Shown here: positions 55,238 through 64,000 of the stretch, piece after piece | Layout: the number at the start of each line of letters is the position of its first letter | How positions within the stretch are numbered: position 1 is the stretch's first letter | Made by a program: the position numbers and the translations under genes | Assembly: GCA_965221205.1 (NCBI GenBank) | Contig: OZ244870.1 | Coordinates: forward strand, 62,001 to 126,000 | Reading direction: 5' to 3' | DNA: 64,000 bases | Origin: CBDFMG01 sp965221205 [NCBI: bacterium] | GTDB taxonomy: Bacteria > SM23-31 | The notes under the pieces: generated by a model | The model's database searches: none | What the model was told of the DNA's origin: nothing | What the model saw: only the letters and a program-made list of their open reading frames with translations

Positions 55238-58200
55238 TAATTATGTCCAGATCCGTCAGGAGAATATTCGGAAATACGGGGAGGAAACGAATCTTCTTGA
55301 TCTTTTAGGCGACTTTCTCTACAGTAACCAGACGCATTTCGTCTATGAACTTCTTCAGAACGCTGAGGATGCGGACGCTGTCTGTGTAGAGATAACACTC
55401 TACACCGATCGATTGGAGGTTTCGCATGATGGCAGGCCGTTCGACGAGGCTGATGTTCGCGGGATATGTGGAGTGTGCAAAAGTACCAAGCCAGACAATC
55501 CGACCAAGATCGGCAAGTTCGGCATCGGCTTCAAGTCCGTTTACGCATATACGAAGGCACCGGAAGTCCATTGCAGAGATGAGCATTTCGTTATTAAGCA
55601 TTACGTGAGGCCCTACAACATCGAACCGATTGAAGTATCTGAACCGCGGACGACGCGGTTCGTGTTTCCTTTCGACCCGTCATCAACGTCAACCGGCGCC
55701 GCAATCAACGAAATTGCGGGCCGTCTGAAGAACTTGAATGTCCGCACGCTTCTTTTCCTGAGAAGTATCGACACGATTACGTGGCAGATTGATGGTGGGG
55801 AATCCGGCTGTTATAGGCGAGATACTGAGAAACGAGATTCATCCCGTGTCGTAAATGTCACTGGTCGGGTTGATGACGAGAAGGTCGTGGAAGAGTCCTG
55901 GCTTGTCTTTGAGAGGGCGATTGACGCGCCCCCGACGAAGGTTCCCGTTAAACCCGTTGAGATAGCATTTATGCGAGACCCCAACTCCGAGCAGATCGTG
56001 GTCACAAAGGATTCTCCTCTCTTCGTGTTCTTTGCGACCGCGAAAAACACAGACCTGGGGTTCCTCGTGCAGGGGCCATACAAGACAACTCTGGCACGAG
56101 ACAACATACTAAGAGACGATCCGTGGAATGAGTGGAATGAGCGGCTGGTCCAGCAAACTGCCGAGCTCGTGATCGATGCGCTTCACAGTCTAAAAGCAAT
56201 GGGCCTGCTTAGTGTACCCGTACTTGAAACAATGCCAATCAGAAAAAAATACTTTGAGCCGGGGAGCGTGTTTCGACCGCTGTATGACCGCGTTGCACAA
56301 GCACTGATGGAAGAGGCATTGCTTCCCACTTTGGAGGGTGGGTTTGTACGCGGGTGCGACGCGATCATTGGCCGCGGCAAGGAAATTCGAGACCTCCTGT
56401 CTTCGGAACAGCTTCTGGTCCTGTTTGGGGATGCATTGAAAGAGAACGGTGGTGGCGAACCCCATAATCTGGAATGGCTTAGCAAGCGAATCACGGACGA
56501 CCGGACAGAGGACTTGCAACGATACCTGACAACCGAGCTCGATATCGAAGAGGTCACCCCCGAGAAATTTGCAAAAAGAGTCGACAACTACTTTTTCTCA
56601 GAACAAGCGGATGAGTGGCTGGTCCAGCTCTATAAGTTCTTGCTGCGGCAGGAGGCGCTGTGGCATGAGGGTGGGCCGATTCGGTACAAGAAGTTCGTTC
56701 GTCTTGATGATGGCCGGCAAGTCCGTGTATTTCGAGACAGCTTTTTTAAAGATCCGCTAGTCACTGTCTATTTGCCTCATCAAGGTGCCCGCCAGTTGCC
56801 GAAGTTTCCGACCGTAAAACCTGTGCTGGTAGAAGACAAGAAAGCCGCAAAGTTCTTCGAGAATCTTGGCGTTAAGAAACCCGGTGTCGTCGCAAAGGTG
56901 TGGGAGCATGTCCTTCCGCTGTATGAGTCGGACTGCGTGGATGTTTCTGATGAAGATCATTATGAGCACGTCAACCTCATAATCCAGATGCTTCGAGTAG
57001 ATTCGACAAAAGAAGAGCATCAGAGACTCACCGAGAGATTGAAGAAAACCGCCTTTGTTTTCGGGAGAAACGCCGGCACGGGTGAGGAGGATCTGGTAGC
57101 GCCGCAGGAATTGTACGTGAGATCGGAAGGGCTTTCGGTGTTCTTGAAAGGGAATCCGGACGCATGGTTCCTGAATAAAAGGTATGGCGGGGAAGAGATC
57201 AAGGCGTTTCGGAAGCTAGGGCTCGAAGACAACCCGAGAATACAGAAAAAGGAACCGGATTGGAAGGGACATGTAACCATAAAAGAGGAGTACTACGGCG
57301 ACCACGAGCGAGGGTTGGACGGTTTTGACCCAGGGTGCGACGTGGATCATCTCGAATTCGCGGTTCAATCGCCAACCACCGAGCGGAGTCGTTTCATCTG
57401 GAACGAAATTGCGATTCCGTTAAAACACCAGATTCGTGGATCGGTGGAGAAGTCCACTCGGAAGACCTATAAGGGAAGCGACGAAGAGCGGGTCGTCTCC
57501 ACGCTGGGAAAACAGTTGCTGTCCAAGGCGTGGTTGCCGGACGACAGTGGAGACTTTCATAAACCCTCCGATATCTCACTGACTGATTTGCCGGAGGAGT
57601 TCGACCGGGACGAGAACCTGGCCGGTCAACTTGGTATGAAGGGCAGCGGAGAGTTGGAGACACTTGCGACACTTGCCAAACGATCGGGCCTCGATATCGA
57701 TGAAATAAATCTTATGAAGAAACTTAAGGACAATTCGCCCGAGCAGTTCGAGAAAATCAAGAAAATAATGAGGGGAGAGTCAATGAGGGGAGAGTCATCG
57801 TTTCCGGAACGCTCATCTCCGAACGTCGAGAGGCGTCGCGAGCATGCGAAGCGAGATGCCAAAGAAGCCCCAGGGAAGAAGTATGAAAAGCACCAGCGGA
57901 GGAGCGTGCGTACATCTGCCGCGTCGGGCGACAAAAGCACGTATCTTAAGGAGAGCTACACGAACGGCGAAGGGCAACTCTTTTGCCAGATGTGTGACGG
58001 CGAGATGCCGTTTCGTAAGAGAGATGGGGAGTATTACTTTGAGTCCGTTCAGGTGTTCGATAACCCGTCCTTCCATGAGCATACCGCGGCTTACCTGGCA
58101 CTTTGTCCGGTATGTGCAGCCAAGTATAAGGAGTTCGTAAAGAAGGGCGACGACGACAACGCGACCGCGCTTCGTGCAGGCATATCTATATCTCCGCTTG

Positions 58201-58304
58201 ATAAACTGGCAATCCCGATCAAGCTGGGGCAGAAGGACGGAAGCATCCGATTCGTTGAGACGCATCTATCGGACATTCAGGAGATACTTAAGATTGAGAA
58301 ATGA
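55230..58304 (+). CDS. Large GHKL (sacsin-like) ATPase with C-terminal zinc/HNH-like domain
   Basis: 1024 residues. The N-terminal GHKL ATP site is complete: VYELLQNAEDADAVCVEI (N box, near residue 40), SHDGRPFDEADVRGI (G1) and KIGKFGIGFKSVYAYT (G2), as in sacsin/Hsp90-like proteins. A long middle part has no recognised domain. The C-terminus has two cysteine pairs, LFCQMCDGEMPFRKRDG and LALCPVCAAKYKEF, with YYFESVQVF between, resembling a zinc/HNH-type nuclease finger (inference). An in-frame 15-bp tandem duplication gives MRGES twice near residue 848. ATG 55230 overlaps the helicase stop by 8 bases, so the two proteins are translationally coupled and probably work together. Confidence 0.8.
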   Translation: MASNYVQIRQENIRKYGEETNLLDLLGDFLYSNQTHFVYELLQNAEDADAVCVEITLYTDRLEVSHDGRPFDEADVRGICGVCKSTKPDNPTKIGKFGIGFKSVYAYTKAPEVHCRDEHFVIKHYVRPYNIEPIEVSEPRTTRFVFPFDPSSTSTGAAINEIAGRLKNLNVRTLLFLRSIDTITWQIDGGESGCYRRDTEKRDSSRVVNVTGRVDDEKVVEESWLVFERAIDAPPTKVPVKPVEIAFMRDPNSEQIVVTKDSPLFVFFATAKNTDLGFLVQGPYKTTLARDNILRDDPWNEWNERLVQQTAELVIDALHSLKAMGLLSVPVLETMPIRKKYFEPGSVFRPLYDRVAQALMEEALLPTLEGGFVRGCDAIIGRGKEIRDLLSSEQLLVLFGDALKENGGGEPHNLEWLSKRITDDRTEDLQRYLTTELDIEEVTPEKFAKRVDNYFFSEQADEWLVQLYKFLLRQEALWHEGGPIRYKKFVRLDDGRQVRVFRDSFFKDPLVTVYLPHQGARQLPKFPTVKPVLVEDKKAAKFFENLGVKKPGVVAKVWEHVLPLYESDCVDVSDEDHYEHVNLIIQMLRVDSTKEEHQRLTERLKKTAFVFGRNAGTGEEDLVAPQELYVRSEGLSVFLKGNPDAWFLNKRYGGEEIKAFRKLGLEDNPRIQKKEPDWKGHVTIKEEYYGDHERGLDGFDPGCDVDHLEFAVQSPTTERSRFIWNEIAIPLKHQIRGSVEKSTRKTYKGSDEERVVSTLGKQLLSKAWLPDDSGDFHKPSDISLTDLPEEFDRDENLAGQLGMKGSGELETLATLAKRSGLDIDEINLMKKLKDNSPEQFEKIKKIMRGESMRGESSFPERSSPNVERRREHAKRDAKEAPGKKYEKHQRRSVRTSAASGDKSTYLKESYTNGEGQLFCQMCDGEMPFRKRDGEYYFESVQVFDNPSFHEHTAAYLALCPVCAAKYKEFVKKGDDDNATALRAGISISPLDKLAIPIKLGQKDGSIRFVETHLSDIQEILKIEK

Positions 58305-58943
58305 TAACAAGGCGCCGGAAGAATTAGCATGCGTGAATGGTTCGTGGTAACGGTCGGTTTCCAGCGTCCGGTAATCCGGGCCTAATGGTCAAAGCGCCGC
58401 AACCGGCTCCTCTTCTCCGGGCCAACGCTGCTAAGCAAAACCGTTGATACTGCGCCATCCAACGCGTTGCGCGGTCCGGATCGGATGGTTCTCCCCCGCC
58501 GAACAGTACGACAAATAGCGGGCAAAGTTTCTAGTTAAATAATTCGCGAAGTGACAATCAGAGGAGGGGTGCCCCGAGGGCCCATTACAGCACGATAAAG
58601 ACACTTATCGTGCCTTATAAGACTAACAAGCGGCCTCTGTGTGCCCCTCTGGCAATGAGAAAAAGGCGCGGGTGTGGCTTTTGCCCCAGGGGCGGACCAG
58701 AAGAGGGGATGCACGGCCGCGCTCGGAGAGAAGAGAAGTCCCCAGGATTAGCCGGTAACGGCCTTGTAGAGCAGGCCAATCAGCAGCCAGACCACCCGCT
58801 GGAGAACGTCGGTCCGGGAAGTCTGGGCATTATTATAATGTTTGTTAATTGCATATACGGTGTTACCTTATTTATAAGTGGCATTCCGCATGGGGACTCT
58901 ATAATCTAAATTGTATATAATTCCCTAATTTTTAGAGGTTCCT
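58305..58943. other. Long spacer after the GHKL gene, no recognised gene
   Basis: The first 500 bases keep the high G+C of the island; the last 130 are AT-rich like the host. No ORF has family resemblance. It holds a perfect 9-bp hairpin GCACGATAA/TTATCGTGC at 58590-58613. It may be a decayed third gene or a non-coding RNA; neither is supported. It ends with AGAGG, the ribosome-binding site of actA. Confidence 0.5.
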
Positions 58944-59591
58944 TTGGCTCAAATCTTTCCAGAATGGACAAACAGAGTTCCATTAATTATACTGGTTGTG
59001 GTCATTGCAGGCACAACTGCTGCCGTTGGTTTTTTCTGGTATTATGGTTCTCCGAAATACACCGATATCGGATACCGCCCGGTACAGCCTGTTCCCTACA
59101 GCCATAAAATTCATGTGAATGATCTCGGGATTGACTGCCGATACTGCCATACTTCTGTTGAGGTTTCACCGGTATCGATTGTACCCCCGACACAGATCTG
59201 TATGAACTGCCATTCCCTTATTTTACCCGAAAGTGAAAAATTGCAACCCATACGGGACAGCTTTATATCCGGCAATCCTGTTGAGTGGGTTCGAGTTCAT
59301 AATTTGCCCGATTACGTCTATTTTAACCACAGTTCACATGTGACAAAAGGGGTTGGATGTATTACCTGTCACGGAAATGTTGCCGAAATGGATGTAGTGA
59401 CACAGCAAGAATCACTCAGTATGTCGTGGTGTCTCGACTGCCACAGGGATCCTGGCCCGAATTTACGACCGGTAGATCAGATCACAAATATGAAATGGAT
59501 AATGCCTGAAAATAAGGAAGAGTTTTCGACCAAAATGATTGCGAAGATGAATGTCAATCCTTCGGAGGATTGTTCGACGTGTCACCGGTAG
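58944..59591 (+). CDS. actA: Alternative complex III pentaheme cytochrome c subunit ActA
   Basis: 215 residues. One N-terminal membrane anchor (VPLIILVVVIAGTTAAVGFFWYYG), then five CxxCH sites: CRYCH, CMNCH, CITCH, CLDCH and CSTCH. Paired distal histidines such as YFNHSSHVTKGVGC are as in c7-type cytochromes. ActA is the heme-carrying subunit of quinol:electron-acceptor oxidoreductase ACIII and sits on the periplasmic side. The start is TTG 58944 (AQIFPEWTNR), preceded by AGAGG. It opens the act operon; actB starts 48 bases later. Confidence 0.9.
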   Translation: MAQIFPEWTNRVPLIILVVVIAGTTAAVGFFWYYGSPKYTDIGYRPVQPVPYSHKIHVNDLGIDCRYCHTSVEVSPVSIVPPTQICMNCHSLILPESEKLQPIRDSFISGNPVEWVRVHNLPDYVYFNHSSHVTKGVGCITCHGNVAEMDVVTQQESLSMSWCLDCHRDPGPNLRPVDQITNMKWIMPENKEEFSTKMIAKMNVNPSEDCSTCHR

Positions 59592-59639
59592 TATGCAGAG
59601 ACATACGCTGTTGATAACGTTTATAATAAAACTGCTGAG

Positions 59640-62615
59640 ATGAAGAGAAATCCTTTACATAATAACTCACTGCGGGGCAAAGAGTACTGGCGCAGCCTCG
59701 ACCAGCTTGCAGAAACGCCGGAGTTCAAAGATTTTCTAAACCGTGAATTTCCTGCAGGTGCATCGGAGATGAATGATCCGATGACGCGCCGGGCATTTCT
59801 CAGTATTATGGGTGCGTCAATCGCTCTTGCCGGCCTTGCCGGGTGCAGGCGGCCGGTCGAAAAGATTATTCCCTATGTGAATGCCCCTGAAGAGATCGTT
59901 CCAGGGATTCCGAAATATTATGCAACTTCGATGCCGTTCGGTCTGAGTTCGTATGGCCTCCTTGTGGAAACACACGAAGGAAGGCCTACTAAAATTGAAG
60001 GAAACAATGAGCATCCTTCGACGCTGGGTGCATCCAACGCATTCATTCAGGGATCGATTCTTGGATTGTACGATCCTGACAGGGCAAAAACAATTACCCG
60101 TAACAGTGAACAGCATACGCTTGAAGATTTTGCCGCGTATTGGAATGGGATTTCGCACAATAATGGTGAAGGGCTTGCTGTTCTTTCCGAATCTTTTCGT
60201 TCTCCGACGCTCAACCGTCTCCGCAGCCAGTTCTTGAGAGCATTTCCGCAGGCACAGTGGATCACTTATGAACCGGTAAGCGACGAGCATGTCTTTGACG
60301 GCGTTCAAAATGCCGCGGGGAGAACCTTGTTGCCGCTCTACCATTTCGATAAGGCACGGACTATTCTTTCACTCGATTCTGATTTTCTGTTATCCGATTC
60401 AGAGAATATTACACATACACGAGGGTTTTCCGCTCAACGGAGAGTATCCTCTGAAACAGATACAATGAACAGACTTTATGCCGTCGAGAGCAGATACTCC
60501 CTGACAGGGGGCGCCGCTGATCACCGTTACCGACTCGAAAGCGGCCGAATCGTGGCTTTTGCTGTCCGGTTAGCCCGGGAACTCGGCACACTTAGTATTG
60601 CTGTTCCCGAGCTGAGCGCAATTTCCGGTACAGATTCAGGAACATTCGACGAACATTGGATTTCTGTTGCGGCTCGTGATCTTGCTGAAAACCGGGGTGC
60701 AAGTCTGGTCGTGGCTGGTAAGAACCAGCCACCGGTAATCCATGCGCTTGTTTTTGCAATCAATACCGCTCTTGAAAATGTCGGTTCGACTGTGTCGTAC
60801 GTTGAACCAGAGGATGCATCACTGCCAAACACCCGTGATCTTGTGAATCTTGCTGGTGCTTTTCGAGATGGATCTGTTTCGAGCTTAGTCATACTCGGAG
60901 GGAATCCTGCATACAATGCACCTGCCGATCTCGGCTTATCCGAGTTGCTCGATTCTGTTGATAACACGGTACATGTCAGTCCTTATTTTGACGAGACAGC
61001 CCGTCTGACCGAATGGCATATACCGCAGTCTCATTTTCTGGAAATGTGGGGAGATGCCCGGTCGGCGAGCGGATCTGCGAGTGTCGTTCAGCCGATGATC
61101 GCTCCACTGTTTGCAAGCTATTCGGTTGCCCGTATTCTGAACATTTTGACATCCGGAAACACAGAAGAATCTGACCACGATATTGTCAGGCAGACGTGGA
61201 GGCAGTTGCTCGGTACTCGAGATTTTGAAACCAATTGGCGAAAAGTGCTGCATGACGGCATTCTCCGAGGAAGTGAAACAGCAGAAATCACTCCACAAGT
61301 CAACAATAAATCGCTTCGTGCTATTTTTTCAAGTCACAATTTTACAGGTTCAGATTCCAGTAATGATTTTGAATTAGTTTTTACGCAGTCAAATGCGACC
61401 TTTGACGGTCGGTTTGCAAATAATGGCTGGCTGCAGGAGCTTTCCGATCCGGTGACGAAAATCACCTGGGATAATACAGCAATGATCAGTCCGGCGGCTG
61501 CACAGTCACTCGGCGTGTCAAATTCTGACATTGTTCGTATCACTTCTCATGGCAGAGAGCTGGAAATTCCTGTTTGGATTCAGCCCGGGCAGGCAGACAA
61601 CACAATTTCTGTTGCCCTCGGTTACGGTAGAGTTGGAATCGGACGTATTGCCGACGGTGTCGGTGTGAACAGCTATCTGATTAGAGCATCAGATTGGCTT
61701 TTTATCGGTCAGGGAGTCAGGGTAAGCGCAACTGGTACAACACAGCTAATCGCAACGACGCAGGACCACCACTCAATGGAAGAACGTCCGATCGTTCGTG
61801 AGGCAAACATTGAGGAATACCGGGAACACCCCAATTTTGCTCCGGAAATGGTTGAGCATCCTCCGCTCGAGTCGCTGTGGACGGAACATAGTTATGAAGA
61901 TGGATATCAATGGGGGATGGCAATCGATCTCAATACCTGTACCGGCTGCAGTGCCTGCACAATTGCTTGTCAGAGTGAAAATAATATTCCAATAGTTGGA
62001 AAAGACCAGGTCAGCAGAGGCCGGGAAATGCATTGGATCCGACTCGACCGCTATTTTACAGGTGATCCTGACGATCCTGAAATGGTGCATCAGCCTGTTA
62101 CGTGTCAACACTGTGAAAATGCTCCTTGCGAGCAGGTGTGCCCTGTCGCTGCAACAGTACACGACAAAGAGGGTTTGAACCTACAAGTGTACAACAGATG
62201 TATCGGGACGCGGTATTGTTCGAATAACTGTCCTTATAAGGTGCGGCGTTTTAATTTTTACAATTTTACGAATGAAACTCCTGAACTCGTCAAAATGGCA
62301 CAGAATCCCGATGTAACGGTCCGGTCGCGCGGTGTCATGGAAAAATGTACCTTTTGTATTCAGCGGATCAACAGAGCACGTGCACAGTCAAAACTGGAAA
62401 ATCGGAACATTCGGGAAGGAGATATCAAAACTGCCTGTCAGGAGACGTGTCCGGCAGAGGCAATTTATTTCGGAAATATAAATGATCCTGAGAGTCAGGT
62501 GTCGAGGATCAAAGCCCAGAATCGAAATTATGCGCTTCTCGGCGAGCTGAATAATCAGCCGAGAAACACATATCTGGCGAAAATCAGAAATCCGCATCCC
62601 GATCTAATTGGATGA
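59640..62615 (+). CDS. actB: Alternative complex III molybdopterin-like/iron-sulfur subunit ActB
   Basis: 991 residues, the usual fused B1+B2 length. A short N-terminal tail precedes [22 protein letters not shown], a Tat signal ending in a lipobox cysteine. The molybdopterin-oxidoreductase-like half follows; in ACIII it carries no cofactor. The C-terminal half holds three or four iron-sulfur sites: [51 protein letters not shown] and CTFCIQRIN with [10 protein letters not shown]. It passes electrons from the quinol site to ActA. Same operon as actA and actC. Confidence 0.95.
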   Translation: MKRNPLHNNSLRGKEYWRSLDQLAETPEFKDFLNREFPAGASEMNDPMTRRAFLSIMGASIALAGLAGCRRPVEKIIPYVNAPEEIVPGIPKYYATSMPFGLSSYGLLVETHEGRPTKIEGNNEHPSTLGASNAFIQGSILGLYDPDRAKTITRNSEQHTLEDFAAYWNGISHNNGEGLAVLSESFRSPTLNRLRSQFLRAFPQAQWITYEPVSDEHVFDGVQNAAGRTLLPLYHFDKARTILSLDSDFLLSDSENITHTRGFSAQRRVSSETDTMNRLYAVESRYSLTGGAADHRYRLESGRIVAFAVRLARELGTLSIAVPELSAISGTDSGTFDEHWISVAARDLAENRGASLVVAGKNQPPVIHALVFAINTALENVGSTVSYVEPEDASLPNTRDLVNLAGAFRDGSVSSLVILGGNPAYNAPADLGLSELLDSVDNTVHVSPYFDETARLTEWHIPQSHFLEMWGDARSASGSASVVQPMIAPLFASYSVARILNILTSGNTEESDHDIVRQTWRQLLGTRDFETNWRKVLHDGILRGSETAEITPQVNNKSLRAIFSSHNFTGSDSSNDFELVFTQSNATFDGRFANNGWLQELSDPVTKITWDNTAMISPAAAQSLGVSNSDIVRITSHGRELEIPVWIQPGQADNTISVALGYGRVGIGRIADGVGVNSYLIRASDWLFIGQGVRVSATGTTQLIATTQDHHSMEERPIVREANIEEYREHPNFAPEMVEHPPLESLWTEHSYEDGYQWGMAIDLNTCTGCSACTIACQSENNIPIVGKDQVSRGREMHWIRLDRYFTGDPDDPEMVHQPVTCQHCENAPCEQVCPVAATVHDKEGLNLQVYNRCIGTRYCSNNCPYKVRRFNFYNFTNETPELVKMAQNPDVTVRSRGVMEKCTFCIQRINRARAQSKLENRNIREGDIKTACQETCPAEAIYFGNINDPESQVSRIKAQNRNYALLGELNNQPRNTYLAKIRNPHPDLIG

Positions 62616-62700
62616 GATATTTCTAATTTATTTGTTAAGAGAATACAGATCAAGAACAATACAAAAATTTATTTTAAATAACCGATTTAATCTATTATCT

Positions 62701-64000
62701 ATGGTTTCTGAGCAGGAACATTCGATTGTTAGAGAACCGGAGCTTATTACCGGTAATCCGACCTTCCACTCACTGACCGAAAAAATTAGCGGATTAACGG
62801 AGAAGAAGACTCCAAGGCTGTGGTATCTTGCAATTACTTTTTCTTCTTCTGCAATGTTTATGCTTTTCGGATTGATCGGCTATCTCTTCTGGGAAGGTAT
62901 CGGTATCTGGGGGCTTCAAGTTCCCGTTGGCTGGGGTTGGGCGATTGTCAATTTTGTGTTTTGGGTCGGTATCGGCCATGCCGGAACGCTGATTTCGGCT
63001 ATATTGTTTCTACTCAGGCAGCGGTGGCGGACGTCGATAAACCGGTTTGCCGAAGCCATGACAATATTTGCAGTCATTTGTGCTTTGATCTTTCCGGCTA
63101 TTCATGTCGGCAGGGTGTGGCTAGTCTATTGGATATTTCCGCTACCGAACCAGATGGCGATGTGGCCAAATTTCAGGAGCCCACTCGTTTGGGATGTGTT
63201 CGCAGTCGGAACCTATTTTATCATATCATTCATATTCTGGTATACCGGTCTCATTCCCGATTTGGCAACCTTGCGCGACCGGGCTAAATCAAGGACTAGA
63301 AAGATAGTATTCGGTATTTTGTCTATCGGGTGGCGCGGCGGCCAGCGGCAATGGCACCATTATGAGATGGCCTATCTTATTCTTGCCGGACTGTCGACAC
63401 CGCTTGTTCTTTCGGTGCACAGCGTCGTGAGTACCGACTTTGCAACAAGCCAGCTTCCGGGATGGCATACGACGATTTTTCCACCCTATTTTGTAGCAGG
63501 GGCTATTTTTTCAGGCTTTGCGATGGTAATGACACTCGCCATTATCAGCCGGAAGATTTTCAGTCTTGAGCATATTATTACCGTCAATCATTTTGAGAAG
63601 ATGAACAAAATAATACTCCTTACCAGTTGGGTTGTGGGATATTCATACTCTATCGAGATGTTCATTGCATGGTATAGCGGAAACATTTACGAGCAGTTTG
63701 CATTTTTCAACCGCGCATTCGGTCCCTATGCATGGGGGTACTGGATTATGGTTTCGTGCAATGTGCTTGTGCCGCAGATATACTGGTTTAGGAAGCTCCG
63801 CAGATCTATACCGGTCATGTTCGTCGCATCACTGCTTATTAATGTGGGAATGTGGTTTGAACGTTTTGTGATTGTTGTTTCATCGCTTGCCAATGATTTT
63901 CTCCCGGCCAACTGGCTCTATTTCAGACCCACGGTATTCGATGTCGGCATTTTTATCGGTTCATTCGGCCTTTTTCTGACGCTGTTCCTTCTGTTTTTAC
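62701..64000 (+). CDS. actC: Alternative complex III quinol-binding membrane subunit ActC (NrfD-like), truncated by window end
   Basis: The frame from ATG 62701 stays open to the last base (433 codons). NrfD/PsrC-like helices are visible: [57 protein letters not shown] and [20 protein letters not shown]. The [10 protein letters not shown] and IHxGR motifs are typical of ActC/ActF quinol sites. It is 85 bases from actB, on the same strand, so it is the third gene of the operon. The C-terminus lies outside the window. Confidence 0.9.
   Translation, partial: MVSEQEHSIVREPELITGNPTFHSLTEKISGLTEKKTPRLWYLAITFSSSAMFMLFGLIGYLFWEGIGIWGLQVPVGWGWAIVNFVFWVGIGHAGTLISAILFLLRQRWRTSINRFAEAMTIFAVICALIFPAIHVGRVWLVYWIFPLPNQMAMWPNFRSPLVWDVFAVGTYFIISFIFWYTGLIPDLATLRDRAKSRTRKIVFGILSIGWRGGQRQWHHYEMAYLILAGLSTPLVLSVHSVVSTDFATSQLPGWHTTIFPPYFVAGAIFSGFAMVMTLAIISRKIFSLEHIITVNHFEKMNKIILLTSWVVGYSYSIEMFIAWYSGNIYEQFAFFNRAFGPYAWGYWIMVSCNVLVPQIYWFRKLRRSIPVMFVASLLINVGMWFERFVIVVSSLANDFLPANWLYFRPTVFDVGIFIGSFGLFLTLFLLFL

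Noticed and set aside
58610-58909. 99-residue plus-strand ORF after the GHKL gene as a third island gene
   Set aside because: Basic, low-complexity sequence (RGCGFCPRGGPEEGMHGRAR) spanning the shift from high to low G+C, with no ribosome-binding site or homology visible.
1-64000. CRISPR array, rRNA operon, replication origin
   Set aside because: No regularly spaced direct repeats of 25-40 bp, no rRNA-like sequence and no dnaA box cluster were seen on reading through.

Overview
The window looks like a chromosomal contig from a Gram-negative bacterium of the FCB superphylum type (Bacteroidota, Marinimicrobiota, Calditrichota or a relative). The evidence is an alternative complex III operon (pentaheme ActA, Tat/lipoprotein ActB, NrfD-like ActC), many exported peptidases and hydrolases, Tat-exported enzymes, lipoproteins and a possible remnant of a type IX-like C-terminal sorting domain. 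The exact phylum is inference. Most of the DNA is moderately AT-rich; one block (about 51.7-58.8 kb) is clearly richer in G+C.

Layout. 0-2.9 kb: a DUF1704 metallohydrolase and a glutathione-synthetase-like ATP-grasp ligase overlapping by one base, a small hypothetical gene and a cold-shock gene with promoter and terminator, flanked by a dispersed repeat. 3.3-8.8 kb: a lipoprotein with an EEILH motif and three tandem, independently broken copies of an M24-type peptidase gene. 9.5-11.8 kb: aminotransferase, gamma-glutamylcyclotransferase and a small membrane protein. 11.8-14 kb: scars of mobile DNA (tRNA 3' fragment, tyrosine-integrase tail, sigma-54 activator fragment, IS3 remnant) around a small SeqA-N-like gene under a perfect 16-bp inverted repeat. 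14.4-20.6 kb: a minus-strand operon for surface-glycan or lipid modification. 21-29 kb: Tat-exported aminotransferase, small membrane proteins, a broken NUC1 nuclease, a zinc-ribbon membrane protein, several decayed genes, a lipoprotein and a secreted RTX-tailed EEIMH protein. 29-42 kb: catabolic and exported enzymes in which intact genes (amidohydrolase, beta-propeller protein, amidase) alternate with broken ones (class V aminotransferase, GntP permease, FeS-oxidoreductase tail, M28 peptidase, alpha/beta-hydrolase). 42-50 kb: SirB1-like protein, DUF2914 protein, a broken RES-domain gene beside a possible HEPN-like gene, two tandem M20 amidohydrolases and an Ste24-like M48 protease. 50.5-64 kb: ctaB (heme O synthase), a two-gene helicase + GHKL-ATPase island, then actA-actB-actC running off the window end.

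Two themes dominate. First, the helicase/GHKL pair sits between two respiratory loci, differs in composition from its neighbours, has a consensus-like promoter and an 8-bp gene overlap, and resembles anti-phage defence modules; it is the best candidate for a poorly described system. Second, decay is extensive. Many indels lie in homopolymer runs, which could be slippage or sequencing error. Others are internal deletions or nonsense codons explained by C-to-T or G-to-A changes, which look like real pseudogenisation.
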